A stretch of 64,000 nucleotides of DNA from contig NZ_JARANY010000004.1 in assembly GCF_029889885.1 (NCBI RefSeq), forward strand, positions 62,001-126,000, given 5' to 3'. This DNA is from Chromohalobacter sp. 296-RDG (GTDB lineage: Bacteria; Pseudomonadota; Gammaproteobacteria; Pseudomonadales; Halomonadaceae). Shown in pieces: positions 38,661 through 47,297 of this stretch (the stretch's first letter is position 1; each line of letters opens with the position of its first letter). Below the pieces are notes generated by a model. That model did no database searches. It was given only the letters and a program-made list of their open reading frames with translations, and was not told the origin of the DNA. Both the position numbers and the translations under genes were made by a program.

Positions 38661-39128
38661 TCAGGAAATAACGGTCACATCATCGGCCTGCAGGCCACGT
38701 TCGTTCTCGATGACGTGATAGCGGACCTTCTGACCTTCCGCGAGCGTGCGATGTCCCTTGCCACGGATGGCGCGAAAATGCACGAACACATCCTCGCCGC
38801 TATCGCGGGTGATGAAGCCGTACCCTTTATTGACGTTGAACCACTTCACTTCGCCGATCTCACGGTCGTCGTTTTCCAACTCGACGAGATGCGCCAGCTG
38901 CCGCGACTGCGGGCCCAGAACTTGCGTGCTCAGCGTTCCCAGCAACAACAGCACGAACACGGCCAGGGCCGTGGCGCTATACGCGATGGCAATGCCATCG
39001 GCTTCGAGCATCAGGGAAAACTCCAGCACGCTACCGCTCAACGTCACGAACAGCGCGATCAACAGTGGAGAAGGAATGGCCAACAGGACACTGATGAGAC
39101 TACAACGTAGGAATATCTTACGATTCAT
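38661..39128 (-). CDS. membrane-anchored cold-shock-domain protein
   Basis: This 155-aa protein has two hydrophobic segments (about residues 9-30 and 47-68), then a cytoplasmic-looking linker, then a full cold-shock domain at about 90-155. The domain has [14 protein letters not shown] (RNP1) and DVFVHF (RNP2), with the nucleic-acid-binding aromatics. Most CspA proteins are about 70 aa and soluble, so this is a membrane-tethered variant. Its role is unknown; inference is RNA binding at the membrane. The start has GAGGT upstream. Confidence 0.85.
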   Translation of the reverse strand: MNRKIFLRCSLISVLLAIPSPLLIALFVTLSGSVLEFSLMLEADGIAIAYSATALAVFVLLLLGTLSTQVLGPQSRQLAHLVELENDDREIGEVKWFNVNKGYGFITRDSGEDVFVHFRAIRGKGHRTLAEGQKVRYHVIENERGLQADDVTVIS

Positions 39129-39278
39129 GGACCTCGATATCTCTTGTTGTCCGATGGAAATGCTCCTTGGGCGCCTGAGCGCGTACAGAGCCGACATGAG
39201 TTGCGCAGTCAATACGCAACGTGATGAACACAACTTTTGAACACAACGCTCTTGAACGCATTGCATAAGGTGCCAGAA

Positions 39279-39548
39279 ATGAACGGTGACACACCGTCAA
39301 AAGATTCTAGCATGACCGAGGATGTCACGCGCGACCGCCTCGACGCACTGGAGTCCCGACTCGCCTATCAGGAAGACTGGTTGGACACGCTCGACCATGC
39401 CCTGGCCGCGCAGGACCGACGCATGGCCCAGCTCGAACGCACCAATGACATGCTGCGCAAACGCCTGCGCAACCTGCGTCAAAGCGTCGACCACATGAGC
39501 GATGACGACGCTCCAACGCCCAGCGACGAGATACCACCCCATTATTGA
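39279..39548 (+). CDS. slyX: SlyX-family protein
   Basis: This 89-aa, highly charged coiled-coil protein ([20 protein letters not shown] onward) ends in PPHY, typical of SlyX. SlyX function is unknown. I use ATG 39279 with AAGG upstream; an internal ATG at 39312 would give a product nearer the usual 72 aa. It is divergent from the cold-shock-domain gene. Confidence 0.82.
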   Translation: MNGDTPSKDSSMTEDVTRDRLDALESRLAYQEDWLDTLDHALAAQDRRMAQLERTNDMLRKRLRNLRQSVDHMSDDDAPTPSDEIPPHY

Positions 39549-39581
39549 GCACAACCCACGCCTCGGCCGTTGGGCCATGAA

Positions 39582-41132
39582 TCAAGCGTGCTGGGGCTTT
39601 TTCAGCAGCAGAATCAATGGCGCCACCAACAGGTACAGCACGCCCAGCCACAGAAAGATATCGTTGTAAGCCATGACCATGCTTTGCTCAAGCAGGGTGC
39701 GCGCCAGCATCTCGACCGAGGCGGCATGTGGGTCACCGGTCGACGCCAGCAGCTGCTGATACTGCGCCTGGGTCGCGTTGACGACCTCGCGGCCTTGATC
39801 GATGGCAGGAATCAGCTGATTCCAATGGTAGTCTTCACGCCAGTCGCGAATCGTGTCCAACAACGCCAGGCCCACCGCCCCGCCGAGATTGCGCATCACG
39901 TTGAACAGACCACTGGCATTGCCGACCTCGCTGGGCGGCAAGGTGCCAAAAGCAATGCGCGAGATGGGAATCAAACACACCACCAGTCCCACGCCACGCA
40001 CTACTTGCGGCCAGAAAAACACGTCAAAGCCCGATTCGGCTGTCAGATCGGCATTCATCACCGTGCCGATACCGGTCAATAGCATCCCCAGCAGCAAGAG
40101 TGCGCGCAGATCGACCGTGTCGGAGGCACGCCCCACCAGAGGTGCGGTCAAGAACATCGCGCCACCGGTAACGATCATGACCTCACCAATCTGCAAGGCC
40201 GAATAGCCGCGCACGTTGCCCAAGAACAACGGCAATAGATACACCAGGCCATACAAGCCGATTCCCACCACGAACCCTAGCCCAGCCCCTACGGCGAAAT
40301 TAAGGTTAGTAAAGGCGCGCAGGTCGACGATGGGGTGACGGTGGCGTAGAGCGCGCCAGAAGAACCCCACCGAGGCGAGTGCGCAGACGATTGCGGCAAT
40401 GAGGATCGTGCGGCTGGCGAACCAGTCGTCGCCGGGGCCTTCCTCGAGCGAAAATTCCAGCGTGCCCAGGAACAGTGCCAGAAGCGCCAAGCCGATGAGG
40501 TCGAGGTGGCGCAACGCGCGATGGTCGGGGCGATCGATATCTAGAAGCCGCCACACCGCAGCCGACACCAGGACACCGGGCACGAGATTGGCGAGAAACA
40601 GCCAATGCCAGCTCGCGAACTCGGTGATGTAGCCACCCACGGTCGGCCCGATCGACGGCGCCAGCGTCGCCACCAGGCCCATCACACCCTGTACCGTGCC
40701 CATCATGCGCCGTGGAAAGACACTGAAACTGATGGCATAGGCGATGGGAATCATCGCCCCGCCCATGAAGCCCTGAATGGCCCGCAGCACGATCAGCGAT
40801 TCGATGGAATTGGCCATGGCGCAGCCGAGGCTCGCCAGCGTGAAGCCCAGGCAAGAGGTCACGAGCGCGACTCGGGTGGAAAGAATCCGCGTCAGCATGC
40901 CCGACAGCGGGATCATGATGATCTCGGCGATCAGATAAGAGGTCTGAACCCAGGATATCTCGTCAGCGCTGGCCGAAACCCCGGCCTGAATCTCATTGAG
41001 AGAACTCGCGACGATCTGGATATCCAGAATCGCCATGAACATTCCGAACACCGCTGCCACGAAGGCCAGTTGAGTACGCCGTGAAGGCGCCTCCTGCGGA
41101 CCCGCCGAGTCGCTTGCGATCGCCTCGGCCAT
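39582..41132 (-). CDS. emrB: DHA2-family MFS multidrug efflux transporter (EmrB-like)
   Basis: This 516-aa inner-membrane transporter of the 14-span drug:H+ antiporter family has WVQTSYLIAEIIMIPLSGML (motif D2 region), RAIQGFMGGAMIPIA and GPTVGGYI (antiporter motif C). It works with a membrane fusion protein and an outer-membrane channel to export toxic hydrophobic compounds. The ATG directly abuts the emrA stop, so the two are co-translated. The true substrates are unknown. Confidence 0.88.
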   Translation of the reverse strand: MAEAIASDSAGPQEAPSRRTQLAFVAAVFGMFMAILDIQIVASSLNEIQAGVSASADEISWVQTSYLIAEIIMIPLSGMLTRILSTRVALVTSCLGFTLASLGCAMANSIESLIVLRAIQGFMGGAMIPIAYAISFSVFPRRMMGTVQGVMGLVATLAPSIGPTVGGYITEFASWHWLFLANLVPGVLVSAAVWRLLDIDRPDHRALRHLDLIGLALLALFLGTLEFSLEEGPGDDWFASRTILIAAIVCALASVGFFWRALRHRHPIVDLRAFTNLNFAVGAGLGFVVGIGLYGLVYLLPLFLGNVRGYSALQIGEVMIVTGGAMFLTAPLVGRASDTVDLRALLLLGMLLTGIGTVMNADLTAESGFDVFFWPQVVRGVGLVVCLIPISRIAFGTLPPSEVGNASGLFNVMRNLGGAVGLALLDTIRDWREDYHWNQLIPAIDQGREVVNATQAQYQQLLASTGDPHAASVEMLARTLLEQSMVMAYNDIFLWLGVLYLLVAPLILLLKKPQHA

Positions 41133-42185
41133 TTAACCGTCGTACTCGGGGTCGAGGTCGCGCGTATCCACCGATGGCACCACCGAGAGGCCATCGCGCA
41201 AGCGCTCCAAGGCATCATCCGGGCCCGTCACGCGGATACGCACCGGCACCCGCTGGACGATCTTGTTGAAGTTACCGGTGGCGTTGTCCTGCGGCAGCAG
41301 GCTGAAGCGCGAGCCCGTGGCAGGCGCCAAGCTATCGACGACGCCTTCGAACTCGGTATCGGGATAGGCATCGACATGCAACGATACCGACTGCCCCGGC
41401 CGCATGCGCGTGGTCTGGGTTTCCTTGTAATTGGCAACGACATAGGCCGAGCGAATCGGCACCAGTTGCATCAAGGTCAACGACGGCTGGGCCAGCGTGC
41501 CGACTTCCACCGTCTTGTTGCCGATCACACCGGCCACCGGCGCCGTCAGGCATGTCTTATCGAGCTGGTGGCGCGCGTTGTCGATGTCGGCACGGGCGGA
41601 TTCGATATTGGCCTCGGCACTGTCGCTTTCGGCTTCGAGCACGTCGAGCTGCTTGCGTGACGAAGCCAGCGTGGCACGCCGAGCCGCAAGCGTCGCTTCC
41701 GCGACCTGCACGGCCGCCTGATCGTCCTGGTACTCTTGCTGAGAGGCGTAGCTTTTCTCAGCCAGGCGCTTCGAGCGCTCGAGATGCAAGCGTGCCTGTT
41801 CGAGATCCGCCTGCGCCGAGTTCACCTGCGCCTGGGCCTCGTCGATCGAGGCGTGTTGCTGCTCGACCTGGCGATCAGCACTGACGGCATTGGCCTGGGC
41901 CACGGCCAGCGACGCCTGGGCCTGGGCAAGTTGAGACTTGGCATCGCTGGGGTCGAGCCTCACCAGAATATCGCCGGCCGAGACGCGCTGGTTATCGGAC
42001 ACCGCCACCTCGTCGACACGCCCGCTGACCTCGGCCCGCACCGCAACACTGTCGGCATGTACGTAAGCGTTATCGGTCTCTTCGAAGTAACGACCGGTCT
42101 GCCACCAATGTATCCCCCAGACGAGGGCCACCAGCACCAACACGACCAATGCCAGCGCCGTATAAAGTCGCTTCTTGATTTTCAT
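41133..42185 (-). CDS. emrA: HlyD-family membrane fusion protein (EmrA-like)
   Basis: This 350-aa periplasmic adaptor has one N-terminal membrane segment (about residues 7-28), then ETDNAYVHADSVAVRAEVSG (lipoyl half-motif). A long alpha-hairpin coiled coil (about 80-200) is rich in Ala/Gln, and the second half-motif is CLTAPVAGVIGNKTVEVG. It bridges EmrB to an outer-membrane channel not encoded here. The promoter region carries a tandem 9-10 bp repeat. Confidence 0.88.
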   Translation of the reverse strand: MKIKKRLYTALALVVLVLVALVWGIHWWQTGRYFEETDNAYVHADSVAVRAEVSGRVDEVAVSDNQRVSAGDILVRLDPSDAKSQLAQAQASLAVAQANAVSADRQVEQQHASIDEAQAQVNSAQADLEQARLHLERSKRLAEKSYASQQEYQDDQAAVQVAEATLAARRATLASSRKQLDVLEAESDSAEANIESARADIDNARHQLDKTCLTAPVAGVIGNKTVEVGTLAQPSLTLMQLVPIRSAYVVANYKETQTTRMRPGQSVSLHVDAYPDTEFEGVVDSLAPATGSRFSLLPQDNATGNFNKIVQRVPVRIRVTGPDDALERLRDGLSVVPSVDTRDLDPEYDG

Positions 42186-42203
42186 AACTCGAGTTCACCG
42201 GAC

Positions 42204-42223
42204 GGTCTACAGAGGTCGTACAG
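42204..42223 (+). promoter_or_regulatory. candidate operator repeats upstream of emrA
   Basis: GGTCTACAG and GGTCGTACAG stand one nt apart, 19-38 nt upstream of the emrA start. A tandem repeat of this size in an efflux promoter could bind a local repressor, but no regulator gene is adjacent. Confidence 0.3.
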
Positions 42224-42372
42224 GATACACTAATCCGCCCGGTGGACGCTTGGGGAGCTATCCAGGCACTACTGAGGCTCTCCCTTCCGTCCCCGCTGCG
42301 TCTCAACAACGCGCCACGGCCGATCGATATCCGTCCGGGCACGTGCATATCCTGCCATGTCTCATGGCCGCC

Positions 42373-45141
42373 TCAGTGCGCTTCGTCCCAGTTGGCGCCG
42401 GCGTTGGCTTCGACGGTCAACGACACGTCGAGCTTGACGGCATCTTCCATGCGTTGGCGGATGGCGTCGGTGAAGGCGTCGATCTGACTTTCCGCGACTT
42501 CGAAGACCAGTTCGTCGTGGACCTGCATCACCATCCAGGCGTCGAAGTCCCCGTCACGTAGCCAACGGTCGACGTCGATCATCGCCAGCTTGATGATGTC
42601 GGCGGCGGTGCCCTGCATCGGGGCGTTGATGGCGGTGCGCTCGGCGGCCTGGCGGCGAGTACGGTTCTGAGCATTGATCTCGGGGAGATAGAGGCGACGA
42701 CCGAACACCGTCTCGACATAGCCATCGTCGGCGGCCTGGGCACGAATACGCTCCATGAAGCGTGCCACGCCGGGATAACGGTCGAAGTAGCGGTCAATGT
42801 AGGTCTGCGCCTGATTGCGTTCGATATGCAGCTGTCGCCCCAGCCCCCAGGCGCTCATGCCGTAGATCAGACCGAAGTTGATGGCCTTGGCACTGCGCCG
42901 TTGCTCACCGCTGACGGCATCGAGCGCCACACCGAACACTTCCGCTGCGGTGGCGGTGTGGATATCGCGTTTCTCGGCGAACGCCTCGAGCAATCCCTTA
43001 TCGCCGGAGAGGTGCGCCATGATGCGCAACTCGATCTGCGAATAGTCGGCGGCGACGATGCGATAGCCGGGGCGCGCCACAAAGGCCTGGCGAATCTTGC
43101 GCCCTTCTTCGGTACGGATGGGGATGTTCTGCAGGTTGGGATCGGATGACGACAGACGCCCGGTGGCCGTGACCGCCTGGTGATAGCTGGTATGCAGCCG
43201 CCGCGTGGTGGGATTGACCAATTGCGGTAGTTTGTCAGTGTAGGTCGACTTCAATTTGGCAAAGCCGCGATGCTCGATGACCACCTTGGGCAACGGATAA
43301 TCCAGCGCCAGTTCCTCGAGCACCGCCTCGGCGGTGCTCGGCGCGCCCTTGGGCGTCTTCTTGATCACCGGGATTTTCAATTCATCAAAGAGGATCTCGC
43401 CGAGTTGCTTGGGCGAGCCCAGGTTGAATTCTCGCCCGGCCAGCTCGTACGCACGCGCTTCCAGTTCCCGCAGACGCTTGTCCAGCGCGCGGCTCTGGGT
43501 GTGCAGGCGCTCGGCGTCCAACGCCACGCCGTTGCGTTCCATGTGCGAAAGTACCGGCACCAACGGCAGCTCAACCTCATCCAGCACCGCCGCCAGGCGG
43601 CCTTCGCCGTCCACGCGTGGGCGCAATTCACGGTGCAACCGCAAAGTGATGTCGACATCTTCGCAGGCGTAGGGCGCGGCTTCTTCGAGTGCGACCTGAT
43701 CGAAGGTCAGCTGCTTGGCGCCCTTACCGGCAATCTCCTCGAAGGTGATGGTCTCCTCGCCGAGGTACTTGAGCGCCAGCGAGTTCATGTCGTGGCGCGT
43801 CGCCGTGGAATCGAGCACATAAGACGCCAGCATGGTGTCCTCGAGGCACCCCGTGACCTCGATGTCATAACGCGCCAGCACCGAGATGTCGTACTTGAGG
43901 TTCTGGCCGACCTTGGCCTTGGAAGCGTCTTCCCACAGCGGCTTGAGCGCGGCCAGCACCGTGTCGCGATCGAGTTGATCGGGCGCATCGAGATAGCGGT
44001 GCGCCACCGGGATATAGGCAGCCTCGCCGGCGTCCAGCGCCAGGCCGATGCCGACGATCTCGGCCTCCATGTAGTTGAGGCTGGTGGTTTCCAGATCGAA
44101 GCAGAAGATGTCCGCCTGCGCCAGACGATCGCGCCAGGCATCGAAGGCCTCTTGCGTGACGATGACATGATCCTCGCGCAGCGTTGAGCTCGTATCGGCC
44201 GCCGGTGCGTCATCCTCCTTCGCTGGCGCCCCCTTGGCCACATCATCGACGCCCTCATCGCGTCCCTCGAGCAACTCACCCAGCCAGTTCTTGAATTCAA
44301 GCTCGGTATAAAGCGCCTTGAGCGCCTCACGGTCGGGATGCGCAATGTTCAGATCGTCGAGGCCCACCGGTAGCGCGCAATCGGTCTTGATCGTTGCCAG
44401 TCGGTAGGACAGGAAGGCCTGATCGCGATTGGCGTCGAGCTTCTTGTCCAGCGTCTTGGCGCCGCGAAAGTCCAGCGTCTTGATACGCTCGAGATCGGCG
44501 TAGAGGGTCTCGAGTCCGCCCTGCATGCCTTGCAGCAAGCCGAGCGCGGTCTTCTCGCCGACGCCCGGCACGCCGGGGATGTTGTCGACCTTGTCGCCCA
44601 TCAACGCCAGATAATCGATGACCAACGACGGCGGAATCCCGAACTTGGTCTCGACGCCGGCCACGTCGAGCGTCTCGCCCTTCATGGTGTTGACCAGGGT
44701 GATGTGCGCGTTGACGAGCTGCGCCATGTCCTTGTCACCGGTGGAAATCACCGCATCACGCCCCGCCTCGGTGGCATGCCGCGCCAGGGTGCCGATCACG
44801 TCATCGGCCTCTACGCCCTCGATGCACAAAAGCGGCAAGCCCAGTGCACGAATGCAATCGTGCAACGGTTCGACCTGAGGCCGCAGGTCGTCGGGCATCG
44901 GCGGGCGGTGCGCCTTGTACTCGGCGTAGATCTCGTCGCGGAAGGTCTTGCCCTTGGCGTCGAAGACCACCGCCATGGGGCTGTCGGGATACTGCTTGAG
45001 CAGGCTCTTGAGCATGTTGAGCACGCCCTTCACCGCGCCGGTGGGATTACCCTTGGACGTGGTCAGCGGCGGCAAGGCGTGAAAAGCCCGGTACAAGTAC
45101 GACGAGCCGTCGACGAGAACGATGGGGGGCGTGTTGGCCAT
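42373..45141 (-). CDS. polA: DNA polymerase I
   Basis: PolI does gap filling and primer removal. The 922-aa product has all three parts: a 5'-nuclease ([20 protein letters not shown] at the start), a 3'-5' exonuclease-like domain with intact [10 protein letters not shown] and [13 protein letters not shown], and the polymerase with [16 protein letters not shown] and [12 protein letters not shown] start at ATG 45141; an in-frame ATG at 45156 is equally possible, and neither has a clear ribosome site. Confidence 0.95.
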   Translation of the reverse strand: MANTPPIVLVDGSSYLYRAFHALPPLTTSKGNPTGAVKGVLNMLKSLLKQYPDSPMAVVFDAKGKTFRDEIYAEYKAHRPPMPDDLRPQVEPLHDCIRALGLPLLCIEGVEADDVIGTLARHATEAGRDAVISTGDKDMAQLVNAHITLVNTMKGETLDVAGVETKFGIPPSLVIDYLALMGDKVDNIPGVPGVGEKTALGLLQGMQGGLETLYADLERIKTLDFRGAKTLDKKLDANRDQAFLSYRLATIKTDCALPVGLDDLNIAHPDREALKALYTELEFKNWLGELLEGRDEGVDDVAKGAPAKEDDAPAADTSSTLREDHVIVTQEAFDAWRDRLAQADIFCFDLETTSLNYMEAEIVGIGLALDAGEAAYIPVAHRYLDAPDQLDRDTVLAALKPLWEDASKAKVGQNLKYDISVLARYDIEVTGCLEDTMLASYVLDSTATRHDMNSLALKYLGEETITFEEIAGKGAKQLTFDQVALEEAAPYACEDVDITLRLHRELRPRVDGEGRLAAVLDEVELPLVPVLSHMERNGVALDAERLHTQSRALDKRLRELEARAYELAGREFNLGSPKQLGEILFDELKIPVIKKTPKGAPSTAEAVLEELALDYPLPKVVIEHRGFAKLKSTYTDKLPQLVNPTTRRLHTSYHQAVTATGRLSSSDPNLQNIPIRTEEGRKIRQAFVARPGYRIVAADYSQIELRIMAHLSGDKGLLEAFAEKRDIHTATAAEVFGVALDAVSGEQRRSAKAINFGLIYGMSAWGLGRQLHIERNQAQTYIDRYFDRYPGVARFMERIRAQAADDGYVETVFGRRLYLPEINAQNRTRRQAAERTAINAPMQGTAADIIKLAMIDVDRWLRDGDFDAWMVMQVHDELVFEVAESQIDAFTDAIRQRMEDAVKLDVSLTVEANAGANWDEAH

Positions 45142-45321
45142 GGCATCAGCATCCATTGGAAATTCGCGATACCGCCATGATACGCAAGGCATTGCGCAGC
45201 GTCAGGCAAAACCCTCTGCACATGCGCCGAACGCGCATGATGTGGGATAATGACCTTTCATTACCTCATGGGCTCGGGGCGCAATACCATCGTGTTTGCC
45301 CCACCAGCCGAGGAGAGCGTC

Positions 45322-45600
45322 ATGCAGCGTCTACCTATTGTTCTATGTCTGGGATTCGGCCTCATTATCGGCACCGGCGCCTCGCTTGCCGTCGCGCAGC
45401 CGTCCCCGGACATCACCGTGCGCCAGGACGACAACCGCACACTCAAGGAATACCGCGTCAACGGCGAGCTCTATGCCATCGAGATCGTTCCTCGGCAAGG
45501 CGCCAGTTACTTCCTGATCGACGACGACGGCGACGGTAACTTCAAACGCCGCGATGCCGCACGCGTCGAGGTGCCCGACTGGGTCACCGGCGACGAATGA
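45322..45600 (+). CDS. DUF2782 periplasmic protein
   Basis: This 92-aa protein has a Sec signal peptide (MQRLPIVLCLGFGLIIGTGA, cleaved near AVAQ) and a small conserved domain with EYRVNGELYAIEIVP and YFLIDDDGDGNF. The function of DUF2782 is unknown. The polA - DUF2782 - thrB arrangement is the one seen in Pseudomonas. ATG 45322 follows GAGGAGAG. Confidence 0.85.
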   Translation: MQRLPIVLCLGFGLIIGTGASLAVAQPSPDITVRQDDNRTLKEYRVNGELYAIEIVPRQGASYFLIDDDGDGNFKRRDAARVEVPDWVTGDE

Positions 45601-45696
45601 TGTTGCCGGCCGCACATCAACGACCTCAACAACGGCGGTAGGACTACCCGCGCCAAGCCGCTACAATGCGCGCTTGGCACCCCGGGCGAGAGGCAC

Positions 45697-46674
45697 ATGG
45701 CCGTATTCACTCCTTTGACCGAGACCCAGGTCGCACGCTTTCTCGAGCGTTTCGCGATCGGCACGTTGACCACGCTGGAAGGCGTGCCCAGCGGCACGGA
45801 GAACTCCACCTTCTTCGTCACCACCGACCAAGGACGCTTCGTGCTCACCCTGTTCGAGCAGGGCGAAAGCGATGAGCTTCCCTTCTTCGTCGCCTTGCTC
45901 GACTATCTCGCCGAGCACCGGCTACCCGTGCCGGGCCCCGTTCACGATCACGACGGCGTGGCCCTGCAAGAACTCGCCGACCGCCCGGCGCTATTGTTCC
46001 CGCGCCTGCCGGGTCGGCATCCCGAATCACCGACGCTCGCCCAGTGCCGCGAACTAGGTGATGCCCTGGGGCGCATGCACAAGGTCTCGCAGCGCTTCGA
46101 AGGCCAACGCCCCAACCCCCGCGACCTGCACTGGTTGTCCAGCGCGCAACATAAGGTCATGAGCTATCTGTCCGAGGCCGATCAGCGTTTGATGGGCGAC
46201 GAGATAGACGCCTATCAGGGCATTTTCTGCGATGCCTCGAAGCTTCCCCAGGGCGCGATCCATGGCGATCTGTTTCGCGACAACGCCCTTTTCGACGGTG
46301 ACCAACTGGGCGGCATCATCGACTTCTACAACGGCTGCACAGGCGATTTGCTCTTCGATCTGGCCATCGTCGTCAATGACTGGGCCAGCGCTGCCGACGG
46401 CCGCTTCGACGACGCCCGCTACACGGCGCTCCTCGGCGCCTACCAGGCGCGCCGCCCGCTTACCGCAACCGAGCAAGCCCTGTGGCCGGTGATGTTGCGC
46501 ATGACGGCATTGCGCTACTGGCTATCGCGGCTGCTGGTCGTCTACGTCGACCCGCCCGCGCACGACCTCACGCCCAAGGATCCCAGTCAGTACCGTCACA
46601 TGCTCGCGATGCGTCTCGAGCACGGCGCCCCGCTCTTGCCGCCCGCCAGCCCGCTCCCGTCAACAACGCCATAG
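45697..46674 (+). CDS. thrB: homoserine kinase, aminoglycoside-kinase-like type
   Basis: This enzyme phosphorylates homoserine on the route to threonine. The 325-aa product is the APH-fold form found in Pseudomonas, unrelated to the GHMP-type E. coli ThrB. GAIHGDLFRDNALFDGD and GIIDFYNGCTGDLLFDLAI are the catalytic and metal motifs. A MITE-like element begins at the last base of its TAG stop codon and has changed that codon without altering the protein. Confidence 0.93.
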   Translation: MAVFTPLTETQVARFLERFAIGTLTTLEGVPSGTENSTFFVTTDQGRFVLTLFEQGESDELPFFVALLDYLAEHRLPVPGPVHDHDGVALQELADRPALLFPRLPGRHPESPTLAQCRELGDALGRMHKVSQRFEGQRPNPRDLHWLSSAQHKVMSYLSEADQRLMGDEIDAYQGIFCDASKLPQGAIHGDLFRDNALFDGDQLGGIIDFYNGCTGDLLFDLAIVVNDWASAADGRFDDARYTALLGAYQARRPLTATEQALWPVMLRMTALRYWLSRLLVVYVDPPAHDLTPKDPSQYRHMLAMRLEHGAPLLPPASPLPSTTP

Positions 46675-46814
46675 GTTCTGTACGAAAAGTCGGCGAGCGA
46701 TGGCCAGACAAGGCAAAAATTGGCGAAAAGACGGAGTTTACGCGGTGTAAATGAGTACTTTGAGCCAATTTTTAACGCCGTATGGGCGAGCGCAGGCAGT
46801 TGTCGTACAGAACC
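46674..46814. mobile_element. 141-bp MITE-like palindromic element with TA target duplication
   Basis: The ends are perfect 12-bp inverted repeats (GGTTCTGTACGA and TCGTACAGAACC), flanked by TA at 46672-46673 and 46815-46816. Inside, AAAAATTGGC (46715-46724) pairs with GCCAATTTTT (46764-46773), and a central TTTAC/GTAAA palindrome lies at about 46737-46750, so the whole element can fold as a long hairpin. It has no coding capacity and would need a transposase in trans. TA duplication fits IS630/mariner or some IS5-group enzymes; the family is not certain. Confidence 0.8.
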
Positions 46815-46860
46815 TAAGACTGCTTTAAGAAACGCGGCATAGTCTGGAACCGTCATCGAC

Positions 46861-46881
46861 GGCGGAGCACGATGCTCCGCC
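46861..46881 (+). repeat. hairpin in the 5' region of the small membrane protein gene
   Basis: GGCGGAGCA and TGCTCCGCC form a perfect 9-bp stem around a 3-nt loop, ending 9 nt before the ribosome site. No U-tract follows. It may shape translation or be chance in GC-rich sequence. Confidence 0.4.
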
Positions 46882-46898
46882 CTGGACGGGAGCTCACC

Positions 46899-47204
46899 AT
46901 GCCCACCTTCACGCACGTCGTCACGACCGTACGCCCCTTTCGTTTGGTCTCTGCCACCCTGCATCGCTACCTGCGCTACGGCTGCGCGTCGCTGGCCTTG
47001 GCACTCACGGCCCTGGCTTGGCAATCCCAGAGCACGGTGCCCGCCCTGGTGCTCACCTTCGGCCTGGGCTGCGCGCTACTGGGTGACGCCCTGCAACGCA
47101 CAGGCGCGACTTTCGAGCGCCTGGATGCCGCATTCGGCGAGGCGCTGACGCACCTCGGCATGGCCAGTGGCACCACTCTCGGCGTGCTGTTCATTCTGCG
47201 CTGA
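46899..47204 (+). CDS. small hypothetical membrane protein
   Basis: This 101-aa protein starts at ATG 46899 with GGGAG 6 nt upstream. It has hydrophobic segments at about residues 27-42 and 47-64 and a third weaker one at the C-terminus (GTTLGVLFILR). I do not recognise a family. It sits alone between the MITE and speA. Confidence 0.7.
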   Translation: MPTFTHVVTTVRPFRLVSATLHRYLRYGCASLALALTALAWQSQSTVPALVLTFGLGCALLGDALQRTGATFERLDAAFGEALTHLGMASGTTLGVLFILR

Positions 47205-47297
47205 GCACGCCGGCGCCTCTTTGCAGCCCTGTATGCGAGCGGCATAATGCCACCCCGTTCGTTCACCGGGCCACGCCGGCCCGTCCAGGAGTGCGCC

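Noticed and set aside
46674-46814. Remnant of an insertion sequence with a broken transposase
   Set aside because: The element is a nearly continuous palindrome with no transposase-like codons, so a MITE is the simpler reading.
46596-47024. 142-codon minus-strand frame running through the MITE
   Set aside because: It crosses the thrB end, the palindrome and the next gene; no ribosome site, and the palindrome itself explains the sequence.
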